In this document: one piece after another, positions 49,076 to 61,132 of the stretch
Position numbering within the stretch: the first letter of the stretch is position 1
Layout: each line of letters opens with the position of its first letter
Assembly: GCF_040939455.1 (NCBI RefSeq)
Contig: NC_134116.1
Coordinates: 41,369,400-41,433,399 of the forward strand
From: Microcebus murinus
Taxonomy: Eukaryota > Chordata > Mammalia > Primates > Cheirogaleidae
Direction: 5' to 3'
DNA length: 64,000 nt
The notes under the pieces: model-generated
Told to the model about the DNA's origin: nothing
The model's database searches: none
What the model saw: the letters and a program-made list of their open reading frames with translations, nothing else
Position numbers and translations under genes: made by a program

Positions 49076-51429
49076 CTTTAAATATGTGTGCATGTTTATG
49101 TATATATTTTTATTCATATTATTTTATAATATGTTTTAAATAAAAATATTTCATTGTATTGTTGGATTGACTGTAGAATAAGAAATAACAAAAAAGAAAA
49201 TTAAGAACAGATTATTAATTTTTCAACTTCATCCTTCATGATCCTGATTTAGCATAATCATCACTTCATTTTCTGAATATAATGTACACTCAAATTTAGG
49301 TTAGCCTCTAGTGCAGGTCATATATTAATAAAAAGTACTATTACTAGTTATAGAAAATGTTGAGTAATATGCAAATAGGAATTTTCCTTATAGCAATGGC
49401 TTTATAACCAAAGATGTGCACCAGTCTGTGATATAATTTCTGAAGTATCATTACCGAAGGAAAAGTAAACATATCACAGAAGACCAAGATCAACTGCTAA
49501 AAAACTCCACCTGAGAGAATGCCAGTATGTGCCACATTGTTAACCAAGCAAGTGTGAAGAAAGAACTTTTAAAACTCTTCTCTATTCTGAATGACTTTAA
49601 AAGGGTTTCTTTATTGCCAGATGATTTATTAATCAAAGTATCACTGCATTATTCAATTTATGATTACTATTTGGTGATAGTTATTACCAAGAACTTGATG
49701 TTCTTATTGCCTCACTCATTGAAGTTACCTACAAGAAGAGTTTGACAAAATAAACCTATGTGTTTCCATTATTGTGGCGGATGGCTACTTTAGGCAAATT
49801 TAGAAGATACTAGGTATTAATTATAAGATGCAATTATTTTCATTTGAAAAATTGGTAGTGATTACCATAAAGAAGCATCTCATAATATTAATTTTATAGT
49901 TTTCACTTTCAAAACTGAATACTCTTCCATAATTTCTCAGATAAGATTTATATTAATAAATAAGGCAAACCTATGATATAGAAGAGCCTATTTTAGCAGT
50001 GTAGAGTCATAAGAGATATCTTAATCTGTAGATAATTTAGGTACGAGGTGATGGCTTACATACTCCTGTATCCACAAGCCTCTGCTTATATCAGGAGACT
50101 TGATTTATTTTAATTTTCAACATACATTTAAAAACATGGTTTATGTGACATTCAATGTTTATTAATAGAATTCTTAGATAAGGAAGATCTTTTTAATAAA
50201 TCCTTGGTTGTCTAAGTTTAGGTAAGTAGGAAGCAGTTGAATTTCCTCTGGAAGGAACCTTTAGAACAACAATCCAGGACTAGATTATTGAGAACTCAAC
50301 AACATTCCTATAGTTTCTTAGATTATCTTTAGGAGTAGAGAGGAGGGTTAGATATGAAGAAAGGAAGAAAATATGCAAAAAGAGAATAAGAGAAAGAGGA
50401 GTTTTATGTCTTAAAATGTGTGCCAACACCTACCCAGTCATAGTGATATCCCACTCTTCTCTTGGGGCAAATATTTTCAGAAATGCTACTATGGGCAGAT
50501 TAAAGGAAGTTCCGGATTTTGAATGTGGAGTAGTGGAGTAAATGGTAACAGTAGCGGCTATGGAGGGAACAATGGCTCTAATTGAGAATGATTACAGAAA
50601 GTACAGGTTGGTAGTTTTTATTGCCACCATCAAAGTGAAGTTCAGTTTGCTATTGTGGAAGTACAGAAAGGCCATTTAGCAGCCCTTTTCTTGTGAGACA
50701 GGCCATCCATGTAGCTTCAAATTTGACATTGACAGGTAAAGATTATAGAAAGTAAAAACATTTCAAGAAATGCATGAGACAGTTCTAATAATAATAATAG
50801 TTTTGGGAGCTGGAAGACATCTACAAAACTTGAGAAAATTCAAGGGAGAAGCCTCACAGAATAAAGGTAAAGAAGAGGTTCTCTATGAACTCCTAAATAT
50901 TAGGGAGAACAAGATAATAAATCAAACTAAATTTATGTATTAATAGACTGCACAGCACAAGCAGTGTTTGGCAAATGCACATAGTAGATGTTCCTTAAGT
51001 TTAGTGTTGGGGAAATTTTTATTTTCCTCAAAGAAAATAGGTTGAGTTGTATGTTGAACAGCACGGAGCCCATGTGAGTAATTAGAATGGCGCCTGCAAG
51101 TTGGTTTGACTGAGACTTCATTCTAAATATGAAGAGTGATTGATAGTGAAATGTTATATACCAAAAATTTACCCCATATGTAGGAAGGATAAAGCAACAT
51201 AAGAAATAGCCTTTGAAGAGAAAATAGAACTTTGATAGATAGTCCATGTGCTGAAATATATCAGCTACATTATTTTTGTGAGTAATGACAAGAATTAAGA
51301 TTAAAATTAACCTCAATGCCAATGGCAATAAGAATTTGTAAGACAGAAGAGAAGTAAAAACATAGCTCTCAGTGCTTTATATTTTTTAAATATTCTTTTT
51401 GCTACCTGTTTCTATAAAAGAGAAAAGCT
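48926..51429. other. Intron sequence, mostly unique
   Basis: Simple repeats at 49022-49074. A Gly/Ser/Asn-looking stretch near 50530-50590 is not a supported gene. Otherwise nothing recognised. Confidence 0.5.
49022..49074 (+). repeat. Compound CT/TG/TA simple repeat
   Basis: CTCTCTCTC, then TG units from 49045 to 49067, then ATATATAT. Confidence 0.9.
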
Positions 51430-51810
51430 CCAATAATTTTCTCATAAGCATATGCACACCAGTACATGAAATGGAGCAGGATCCTAGTCCACAAGCTGCT
51501 GTCCTTGGGTGAACCCCACTCTGCTGCTTGTTTTCGTATGGCTCCTGAGTTAAGAGTGGCTTTATATTTTTAAGTGGTTGGGGAATAAAGGGAAAAAAAA
51601 AGAATAATGTTTTATCACAAATGAAAATTATATGAAATTCAAAATTTAGTTTTTGTAACTGGTGTGTGTTTTAAACATAGCCACACTTTAGTTTACATGA
51701 CGTCTGTGGCTACTTTCTTTTACACAGGCAGAGTAAAATAGTTGTTATCCAGTCCTTTATAGAAAATGTTTTTCTGTCACTGCATTAGACATCTGATTAA
51801 CTCAAATCTC
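51430..51810 (+). mobile_element. hAT-family DNA transposon remnant, 3' part
   Basis: Phrases tgagttaagagtggctttat, atttttaagtggttggggaa, aatgaaaattatatgaaatt, acatagccacactttagttt and tctgtggctactttctttta follow the 3' region of a common mammalian hAT element. The exact family is not assigned. No coding frame remains. Confidence 0.65.
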
Positions 51811-53214
51811 TGTGAAAAATGTAGAAAAATGTGACACCTCAAACTAAACTCTCAAACACTATAGAGCCAAATAGAAAAGAAATGAAAACCATTGAGAATT
51901 TAGAGTTGAAAAAAATTAAATGCATGGAGAAAAATAAAACTGATTAGTGGAAGATTGTACTGCTGTGACATTGTTATTTGTTTTAAATGCAAGCCTGCAT
52001 GAGAGATTCTGCTAAAGTGGTGGACATAGATGGCTTGATTGTCTTGGACTACTGGAAATATTTTAGTAAAATAATTTTAAGGAGGAAATGGGCACATACT
52101 CTTTAGACAATAATTTTAGTTTTAGTCCCTAGAACAAAATGTATGCAGGGATATATTAAATAGTTATAAACTCTATAGCTGTATTAGTCTGCTATGTGTC
52201 AATGATACTCATATATTTTTACTTTTAACATTCATAGAACATGAAGGAACATAGACTTGAGATGTTACACATAATGTAATCCAGCTTTCCCCATAGCAGA
52301 GAAATAATTCCTATATCCTCCTCATCCATTTTTAAATATTGAAGTTTTTGTAGAATGCCTAGACTATTTTCAGCAAATTTAAGAGTGAGGAATGTATTCA
52401 TTAATCAAATTAAAATCTGCATCTCAGTACCTTCAACCTTAATATTATTATATTTTTTGGGAAGAGAAATGTGTACTAATTCTGTGTTCTAGTCATTTGA
52501 ACATTTTAAGTTCTCTATTTTAGTACATGTAGTGTTTCTTTCTCCAGATCAAATATTCTAATTTCCTCTGACCATTTTCATCAAGCTTTTTGGTTGATCT
52601 CTTTTTTTTTACAAAAGGCATCCCCTTCCCCACATACATACTCTGGAAGTGAACTGGGTAGTGAAGAGACACTAAAACTAACATAAACCTCAATTTGGAC
52701 TATAGTCTATTCATATTTCTTAGGTTTTTTGGTAGTTGAATATATGACTCAATAAATCTCATGCCTTTTTGACATAAAATTCTGTTAAGCCAATTCTTCT
52801 TCGTCTTCTATTTGTATTAGGAATTTTTATCCTACATCAAGTTTTTAAATTTACATTCCATTGATTTAAGGTCTTTAAGTACTTTGGAGTGTTAACTCCC
52901 CAAACTATCACATTAGCTATTTATGCCATCTTTGTGTTATTTCCAGATTTTAAAAGGATATATTCCTTTATTACTGAGTAAAATAAACACTATAAATCAA
53001 GAAATCAATTTCTCCTGTCATCAGAGAATTTCTAATAGGTTGAAATGTTCTACTAATTGATTCTCTTTAGGTACCATTCACTATGTAACCCCAAATCTCC
53101 CTGAATAAATCAATATTTTTCACACTTTTTATTTAATAAATTTTCCAGTGTTACAGGGATTTTGAGGAAAAGATCCTTGCTGAAATAAAAATATGATTGA
53201 AAAGAAGAAAGGCA
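51811..53214. other. Intron sequence, possible very old LINE traces
   Basis: The stretch 52230-53000 has a texture reminiscent of CR1/L3-type LINEs but no clear match. No gene. Confidence 0.4.
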
Positions 53215-53435
53215 GCATATTTTAGTGTTTGAAAGCATGAAATCTGGAGGAAGACTTCTTGGATTTATATTTTAGTTCACTACTTCTGAGTCATGTGACA
53301 AATTATTTAATATATCTGTAATTGTTTTCTGTATGATCGAGGTGATAACAATGCTACCTCATTAGGTTATCATAATAATTAAATTAATATTTTATAAACT
53401 ATTTAGAAGTCTTTGTATACTGACATTACTTTCAT
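53215..53435 (+). mobile_element. MIR SINE, nearly full length, sense
   Basis: MIR order along about 220 bp: gtttgaaagcatgaaatctg, tatattttagttcactactt, gagtcatgtgacaaattatt, acaatgctacctcattaggt, tatcataataattaaattaa. Confidence 0.7.
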
Positions 53436-53855
53436 CTTATCACTAGTTTTGTTTTGTCGTTAAGTATTCACAATCATCTGTTTAAAAATAAGTTCTAGAA
53501 TTTTGCAGGGAATCCCTGTCAAGCTTGTGAAATATAAACATAATTCTATAGTGAGACCTCTTTCTCTCTCCCTCTTTTTCTTGTTCAGCCTTTTCTAAAA
53601 AAAGGTGCTGTACTTTAAATTCTTTAACTCAAGACTTTTGGGATTTGTGGTGCATAGTATGCAAAGTCGATTTTAAATGCATTTTTAGATTTCGTTTTTC
53701 ATCAGAGATAATGTAGAATTGCTTTTGAGAAATTTAACAACATACAAATTATTCTACATTGTTGAATAAACATCTTTCTTTTCAGGCCACATTATAGAGT
53801 TTTCTAAGAATAGCAAATATGATTTAAATTAGTTGATTTTCACTGCTGAGCTATT

Positions 53856-53921
53856 GTGCGTGTGTGTGTGTGTGTGTATCTGTGAGAGAGAAAGAGAAAG
53901 GGAGAGGGAGAAAGAGAAGAG
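53856..53921 (+). repeat. (TG)n plus GA-rich purine tract
   Basis: TG repeat at 53856-53877 is followed by an almost pure purine run at 53884-53921 (gagagagaaagagaaaggga and on). Possible triplex- or Z-DNA-prone site; simple repeat. Confidence 0.9.
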
Positions 53922-54629
53922 ACTTTTTAAAATTTTCATTTAAAGAATTAAATATTGAAAAAATATTTATAATGCAATTTATAATTATTCATTGCCTAAT
54001 ACTTTCCTTTAAAGCAAGTTCTTAAAATCCTATATTTACAAATAAGATTTTACTTGCATGAAGTTTAAAATCTGAAAAGATTATAAAAATTAGAACCAGA
54101 ATGACCTAATTCTCAAAGTGGATTAAAATCTTAGAGCAATCTATGTCTCATGTTTGTTTTTAGTTGCAGAATACTTTATTCTTTCAACTAACATAAATAA
54201 CTCTGGATGTGTGCATCACTTTTAGACATAATTTTTTTCTCAAAAGACTATTTCATATAGTTTTACTTGGATTTTAAAAAAATAGATAAATATGTTCTCT
54301 TGAGGTTTATTAGAATTTTGATATCAAATATTAAAAGAGAATGCTGAAAATTAAAAGGTAGCATTACAACACAAACACCACTAATGATACAATACAACAA
54401 TGTATTGAAACACATCACATGTTTAAATCCATGATCTTGTAATAATACTTACAAATCCTTATTGTTCATATTTAGAGAAATCTAAGGAATTGATTCTTTT
54501 AAAGGATGACAGAGTTTTAAATAAAGGATAAATAAATGGAAAGGGTCAGTATTTTCCTTCTTTTCCCTTACAAACTGAACTTAAGGATAACTAAATAATT
54601 AATGAAGGAACTTTACAGTCATAGAAATC

Positions 54630-54990
54630 TTCTAGCAAATAAATGCATGCAAAATGGTAATTTCACCAAAATGAAAGTCCTGGGTAAGTGAGGAATCTCG
54701 GCCATGACCATTAATGGTGGCTGACACCATAAAAGGCGACCAACCAAACATTACACATTCCTGATGGAAGCATGTAATGCCATCTCTGAAGTAGTCATGC
54801 CCCAGATCAACTTGAACCAAACCTCCATGTAACTATGCAGGAAGTTCAAGGGACACAGGAACATAGACATGCATCAGACCCATCAAAGAAACCACAGATG
54901 AGAGGTTCATAGTGGTGGTGGCCATGAGAACATACATTGTGCCTTATTATATAACGATTTGGCTGTAAACATTTGCCATATGCAGAAATA
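54630..54990. other. Unidentified repeat-like segment
   Basis: Less AT-rich block with long minus-strand frame (62 aa at 54632-54820) and wording such as ccaaacattacacattcctg and aaccaaacctccatgtaact. The texture resembles the 3' end of an old interspersed repeat, but I cannot name it and see no gene. Confidence 0.35.
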
Positions 54991-55659
54991 ATGTTGCCAG
55001 TAATGGCATTGTGGGCAAAATAGGGATTTACCTTTTTCTCTCTGCTTTCATCCCTCTACCACACCTTTCTTGGTTGTGGGCAAGGAAGAAGTCCTACATT
55101 TTAATTAAAATGCTAGTATTTATTATTACACAGGGATGAATTATAATTCCTGAGTCATGATTTTATTTTGCTGGTAATATAAAGTAGCCTTATATTACCA
55201 AATGGTAATCTGAAAAGTTACAAGGATACATGAATTGTCATACAGATGTGGGGAAAATATAGTCCTCTATGACCACAGAGTAAGTTCAAAAAGACAAGGA
55301 GAGAATAAATTTAAGTTGTTTTTATACTCATGGGTCCTATCAATTTCACTTTTTAACACAATTGAGTACTTCTTGGGTACCATCATCAAAACAAATTTTA
55401 AAAGCCAGGTAAATTTTTTTTGGAGGCTGAGTTTGGCACTTTGAGCGACAGAGTTTTGATGTTGGCTGTTTAGTCCTCAACCAGGTTTAAATATGTTAGC
55501 ATCATTTACTGTGTCTCTTAGAAGTACTTTTTAGTATTTTTTTTAACTCAGAATTCCAATTCTACTGTTAATCTTTGCACCTTTTCCCCAAGCAAGGCAA
55601 TTTTGAATGTCATACTTAATCAGTGTAAGTGATTCTGTATTTCACTAATAACATTTACC

Positions 55660-55790
55660 AGTTTATGATATATGCTCCATGGGCGAATGAATTTTTCTCA
55701 GTTTTGTTCTCTTATATATAACCAGAGCCTAGTGTCCTTCCTGGCACATAGTAAATGTTCATCAAATACTATTTGAATACATTTATGTCT
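55660..55790 (+). mobile_element. L2 LINE 3' end fragment, sense
   Basis: The L2 tail is visible as agagcctagtgtccttcctg, gcacatagtaaatgttcatc and aaatactatttgaatac. Confidence 0.65.
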
Positions 55791-58363
55791 GTGTTGTCTT
55801 AAAGCTCTGGTCAACTTCCTCAGTTTTGTAAATTAAATGTAATATTGAGACAACTTAATTAACATTAGAAATGTCTCCATACTTCTATATCATATTCAGT
55901 TAGGGAATCTCTAACATAAAAACAGATAAAATGAAGAGAATTAAAAAGAGAGCAAAATAAATTAAAGCTAAATAAAATAATCCTTTAGAGAAATGACTTG
56001 CAATTTTATTTATGCTAAGAAAATATTTTAATTTGATAAAATGCAATGCATTTTTGAGGTGGAGAGAAGACAGCTGAGATAATGAAATTTTTTAAAGGGT
56101 TAATTAATCATGTGTATAGTTCTGAACAATTTATACTTTTTATCTCAGTGTTTTAGAGTACATTGTTTTTGAGAATTATCTTGGAGACCAATACTTCTTG
56201 TTGTATCTAGAGGCAAAAATGCAGCTTTTCCTTTATTGTTCTTTTGTTACCATTAGTTTATTACTATGACCTTTTTTCGGTGGAAGGGTATTCCTCTTAA
56301 ATTTTCATTTATTATCGTGGCGAGTTTTATAAAGATGGAACATTGCAAAAGATTGTGTTTTATTGATTGGTAGAGTTGATGCAGGACTGTAAAGCAGTGT
56401 GTTGAAGTATTAAATTAAATATTCTTCCTCTCTGTCCTACTTCAGTCTCATCTTGGAGGTTAAAGGGTATTACACAAATGAAATGATAAATCCAGTTTAC
56501 ATAGTTTTCCTATAGACGTTGAACTGCTTCTTGCTTATTATGTCTGAATAAAACTCATTATCTATTTTGTTTCAGTAATAATTATGAGGTTCTCTCCGAA
56601 GCAATTCTTTACTGTCTCCATTATTCTCCATCTTATAGAATACTCTGGAAAGGCAAGCATATAAATATGATAAAAGAATTAAGCTGTTGAAATAAATTAA
56701 TTTATTGTGCAACAATGTATTCAAATCTTACTTGCTCAATGGATTTTACTTTAATGAAATTCTTCAAAGAACAATACATCATGTTCCAAAGATTGAAATT
56801 ATACATTAAGTGAAATGACTGAATATGTTGTGTTTCAATTTATAGAAAGTTTCAATTGAATAGTTAAGCTTTTAAATCATAAAAATTTGCATACATTAAA
56901 ATATTTTTCTTTAAATAACAGTATTACAGTATTAGGTATTGTCCTTATATCTTCTGTTCTTAAACACAAAACTACAATTAAAGTAAAAGTAAGCCAAAGC
57001 TAAGTTAAATAATACAATTTTATCTATACTTATTTACAAAGCATTAAATTATGCTTTTAAAATGTATTTTACATTAAGATTTTAATTGATTTTTTATTTA
57101 GTTTACTATGTGATCTTTAAAGTATTTTGAATGTATAAATGAATTAGTGAATATTTCATAAATTAAAGGAATAACCACAGAAAACTTTGACAATAAAATA
57201 TATTGGCTAATGAAACATTTTTTTACTTACCTGGAAAATGTTAAAATAAATGAGGAATGATTTTTAATAGCATAACCATTGTTGCTAGAGTTTTATGCAT
57301 TAATTATTGAAGCATTTTATTAGTTAAATATCTCAGAAAAAATCATATCCTCTTGCTTTCCATTAGGACCACTAAGAAATCTATTACGACAGAAAGCTCA
57401 GACCTGCAAAATGATTTCAGAGGAATTGATTTATTTCAAGATTGTACTTTATCTCTGTTCAGCCACACATGTGCCATGGCAAGATCACTAACATAATCAT
57501 TAACAAAAATATTAAAATGTATTGATAGACAAACATTAGCATGAGTGACCTATGAACAAAATAGAATAGTTAATTTAGAAAATTCTATTTATATAAAAAT
57601 ATAGCAATGCTCTTCTCAAATACATACTATGTATTTCTGTATAATCCAAGCATTAACAGTTAGATGTATTAGGAATTAGCTCTAAAGCTTAGACAAACTG
57701 TATGCCTCTTTATTAGAATTTTCAGAAATCAAGGTTAGACCCTTAAGAGTGTATCTCTGGTCATGTATACAGTTAACTGCATTATAGCTTCTTAATACAT
57801 TTATACATATTATAAAGAAGTTCTACTATATAGTTTTATAAATCTATATAATAAAGTACCAATACTTTAGAAAACATGAAATTTAATCTTTTAATGCTAT
57901 GAACTAGTCAAGATCAACCTTTGATGTGTGATTGTAAGATTTGATATGAGCATTAGTGCCATTTGAAGCTGCTTCATAGTTTAGGGTAGGGATCGATGTT
58001 AAGAAAAAGATTTTTAATCCCAAATACTTTATAATTAGAAGATAAGACATAACTTTAGGCATCCTAATATGGATTCTCTGCTCTTTTAAATTATATTTGT
58101 GGTTTTTTTTCTTAAAAGTTTAGGCTATTTGTGTTTTGCCACGTGGATAAAGACCTTAGACATTTTAGAAGCATAACATGCTTCATTTATTTAATTTGGA
58201 AAGTAACTGATTATGTGTTCATTTTTCATGTTATGCTAGATGTAGATTTAAAATATTTTAATCTGCAAATTGTGCAGTTGGATGTCATCTTTGTTTAATA
58301 TCCTAGAATGCAACAAATGTATGATATGCCAGAACTTCCCTGAACAAGATATCTGGGGTGTTT
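55791..58363. other. Intron sequence, mostly unique AT-rich
   Basis: No interspersed repeat recognised over about 2.5 kb. Confidence 0.6.
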
Positions 58364-58455
58364 GTGTTTGTCTCTTTCCCTCCCTGCCTCTGTTTCCTCT
58401 CTCTTCATTTCTCCTCTCCTCTCTCTGTCTGTCTCTTTCTCTCTCTCCCTATCTT
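58364..58455 (+). repeat. CT-rich low-complexity tract
   Basis: About 90 bp with few A and G outside occasional positions, mostly CTCTC/CCTCT/TGTCTC words. The frame across it (58270-58497) is a low-complexity artefact. Confidence 0.9.
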
Positions 58456-58604
58456 TTGCTCATTTGCAGTCTTTCAAGTGGAATAAACCCCACATGACTT
58501 GAGTTGAAAAATAAATTGCGCGTTGCTTACATTTACCTATATATCAGCCAGTTTTGCTATTTACAGAAAGTAGGGAGCTTAATTCTTAACCTCTGACTAA
58601 TTAA

Positions 58605-58850
58605 CCCTTTGCACTCGCTTGCTTTTTTCTTGATTCCTTTATTCTACTTGGGATTTGATTTTTTAAATACCCCAGATTTTACAAAGCATGGCAGTAGAAT
58701 AAAAAACTGGAGTTTCTTTTCACACAAACTTATGTATTTTGATTTTTTTATATTTCAAATTATTGATACATTCAAAGAGTAATTTTAATCTCTATAATTT
58801 TTGCTAACCTTGTCGAGTCATACTCGACATCCGAGTGCAAAGGTAAAGGG
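58605..58850 (+). mobile_element. piggyBac-like nonautonomous element (MER75-like), about 246 bp
   Basis: The left end is TTAA (58601-58604) then CCCTTTGCACTCG. The right end reads GTCGAGTCATACTCGACATC, then CGAGTGCAAAGG, TAAAGGG and CTAA (58851-58854). Ends are inverted copies of each other apart from a few inserted bases in the right one, and the TTAA/CTAA flanks fit the TTAA target of piggyBac with one mutation. The right end also holds a subterminal palindrome (GTCGAGTCATACTCGAC). The interior is AT-rich and has no transposase, so it was moved in trans. Known: MER75/MER85-type elements in primates and recent piggyBac activity in mouse lemur. Confidence 0.75.
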
Positions 58851-59036
58851 CTAATGCATTTTAGTTCAATACTGACAATACAGCTGTCCTTTGGGGGGAG
58901 CAGTTATTGTCTTTTACAGAAACCAATTTGCAAGTCAGACCAGTCCAAAAGCTCCTAATGTTCAACAAGTTATCATTATAAGATTCTAATATGTATTGCA
59001 ACTTTTGAGAGTAGAATTTAGTTGGCTTTTTTGTCC

Positions 59037-59053
59037 TTTTTTTTTTTTTTTTT
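59037..59053 (+). repeat. T17 homopolymer
   Basis: Seventeen T. The two opposed short frames over it (59018-59264) are artefacts of the T/A runs. Confidence 0.9.
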
Positions 59054-59287
59054 ACGATGTTGTTTTGTCATAAAGTTTCTTATAGAACTATTTCTTTTTT
59101 TTTTAAATTTCATGGAACATATTTTAGGAAACCATTTATCACATGGATTTGGGAAAAGGGTTTGCCTATGTTTTCTGGTTATTTTCATTTTATTTGTCAT
59201 ACTCCTCAAAAATGAAGCCTTGGCATATCTGTTGGAAATGTTTATTGACATAGTACAGCATTGAAAAATTAAAAGGGAATGACAAAA

Positions 59288-59371
59288 GTGGTGCTCAATC
59301 TTGGTTGCATATTAAAATCACCTGGAAAGTCTTTAAAAAATACTGAAGTCTGGGCCCCATTTCAGACCTAG
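59288..59371 (+). mobile_element. MER5-type hAT element, left half (split by MLT1)
   Basis: Matches MER5A: ggtgctcaatcttggttgca, attaaaatcacctggaaagt, tctgggccccatttcagacc. Right half at 59799-59900. Confidence 0.8.
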
Positions 59372-59798
59372 TGTATTAGTTTCTGAAAGAACCACAAACT
59401 AGATGGCTTATAGCAATATAGATTTATTCTCTCAAATTATTGGAGTTTAGAAGTTCAAAATCAAGATGTCAGCAGGGCCATGCTCCCTCTGAGATTACAG
59501 GCAGAATCTCTCCTTGCCTCTTCATAGCTGCCAGTGGGTGCTGGCCATCCTTGGCATCCCTTGGTTTGTAGCTGCATAACTTCAATCAGTGCCTCCAGTT
59601 TGACATTCTTCCCTCCTATCTTCACATCTTCTTATAAGAACATCAGTCATGTGGCATTAAGAGGCACCACTTAAGTAGGGCCTTTCGTTAACTAATTACA
59701 TCTTCAAAGACCCTATTTCCCAATAAATTCATATTCACAGGCACCAGAGGTTAGGACTTCAACATATCTTTTTTTACAGACACAATTGAGCCATAACA
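59372..59798 (-). mobile_element. MLT1 LTR (ERVL-MaLR), antisense, inserted in MER5
   Basis: Starts tgtattagtttctgaaagaa, passes through aatatagatttattctctca, ttggagtttagaagttcaaa, aatcaagatgtcagcagggc, tcttcatagctgccagtggg, ttacatcttcaaagacccta, aggttaggacttcaacatat, and ends cacaattgagccataaca. This is the reverse complement of an MLT1 LTR of about 427 bp. No retroviral internal genes. Flank duplication is not clear. Confidence 0.85.
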
Positions 59799-59900
59799 TT
59801 CAGTAAATCAGAATCTCTGGGAGTGAAGCCCAGACATAGGAACATTTAAGAACTTGCCAGATGATTCCGATGCATAGCAAGATTTCAAACCATTAAGAGG
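59799..59900 (+). mobile_element. MER5-type hAT element, right half
   Basis: Matches the MER5A 3' half: cagtaaatcagaatctctgg, gagtgaagcccagacatagg, gccagatgattccgatgcat. Continues 59288-59371. Confidence 0.8.
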
Positions 59901-61049
59901 CTAATGGAATCACTTTGACCAAAGACCTGCATTACTCTCATTCTCACTGATAGTACAAAACCTTGAGCCTCTTCTTTGTTTTCCCATATTAAGTTAACCA
60001 TTGTTATTGTGGAAAAAGTAGCTTCCTACGGGCCAATTACATTTTAGAACCTTTTTGTCTTTTAATATTTGCATCTTTTCAACTGAATAAGGAATAATAT
60101 ACTTATTTCTTGTATAGAAATTTACTTCTACACTTTTAAATATTTATTATTAGTGTAAAGATAGTTCATCAAGGCCTATGTCTGTTAGTACCTAAAGATA
60201 TAAATATCTTGTTACTCAAAGTAGAAAATGTTAGCAAATGGGTACTTTCTTTCTTAATCTGTAACTCCATTTATAATAGCTCATTGAAGGCATTTATACA
60301 AGATACTTGCATATTAGTCTTATGGGGAAGGGACAGAGTTTAGTCAGTGGGGGAGGTGTGGAGTGAGACGTGAGTGTTAATACTTATTGTGTGTATGAGG
60401 AGACACAATACCAAATTTCTCTGGGACACAACTGATACATATTTCACGAATTCTCTTTTAATGCATTTGTGTGACTGAATTAAGACTAGGGGTGGTAGGT
60501 ACTCTGAGAATTATTTAAATCAAAGAAGAATATTTCAATGTTAAATAATAATCCATTTCCATGGTGTCTTAAAATGTGATACATCTGAGTATGTCTACAA
60601 AGGTCCCACGATGAAATAGTTGTTAACTCCTTTGGTGTTATTATTAATATATGGTCAGTCATGTTGATAATGTGTATACTAAATGATTCTTAGATACTTG
60701 CCGAAACAAGAGAATATATTTAAAGATTTCTGCAAAATAACAAATACCTAGAATTGAATCCTTCTTTGTTCTCTTCCTTGTTGTTCAATGGGTTCTTAAT
60801 CAGATAAGTTTTGCTGATATTCTTTGGGCTCACTTTTTGTCCAAAAAGGGCATTGACATTAACCATTACTACAGGGATGCTTACCCATGGAACTGTAATT
60901 TCATAAATGGCCTTTCCCTTTGTTTGGCTTTGCTCAAGGTAAAAAATGTCTTTTGGTACAGTTAAATACTGATGAAATAATGTGTTTATTTTCTTCACAT
61001 GTCTTAATCGTACTAAAAAAAATCAACAGCATTCATTACGTAAAGATCC
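59901..61049. other. Intron sequence upstream of exon 61133
   Basis: Unique sequence. A 92-codon minus-strand frame at 60720-60998 (starts MKKINTLFHQYLTVPKD) has no known homology and is probably chance, though its length in a stretch near an exon is noted. Confidence 0.5.
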
Positions 61050-61132
61050 ATTGACTTTGCCTCTTTTCTCCCGCCCTCCCCTCCCCTCCCCTCCCCTCCC
61101 CTCCCCTCCCCTCCCCTCCCGCGGTGGTGCAG
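61050..61132 (+). promoter_or_regulatory. 3' splice site with forced distal branch point
   Basis: The acceptor AG is at 61131-61132. Going upstream, the first adenine is at 61054, in ttgac, which fits the loose yUnAy branch consensus. An adenosine branch point must therefore be at least 78 nt from the AG, further than the usual 18-45 nt. The branch position is inferred; the absence of A is seen directly. Confidence 0.6.
61076..61120 (+). repeat. (CTCCC)9 pentanucleotide microsatellite in the polypyrimidine tract
   Basis: Nine uninterrupted CTCCC units end 12 nt before the exon that starts at 61133. The tract serves as the pyrimidine tract of this 3' splice site. The opposite strand reads GGGAG repeats and can form G-quadruplexes. 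Together with flanking bases, 61055-61130 has no A at all. Confidence 0.95.

Larger units (their letters stand above)
48467..61132 (+). other. DACH1: DACH1 12.7-kb intron
   Basis: GT-AG intron, phase 0, beginning gtaatt and ending ggtggtgcag. It carries MIR, hAT, L2, piggyBac-like, MER5 and MLT1 copies listed individually, plus TG and CT simple repeats. No Alu lies inside it. Its 3' end is the unusual CTCCC tract. Confidence 0.9.

Noticed and set aside
50520..50600. Gly/Ser/Asn-rich stretch resembling an hnRNP processed pseudogene
   Set aside because: No continuous frame and no clear match to a specific hnRNP; similarity is compositional only.
50933..51328. 131-aa minus-strand frame
   Set aside because: Leu/Ile/Phe-rich, no recognised domain, AT-rich intron; likely chance.
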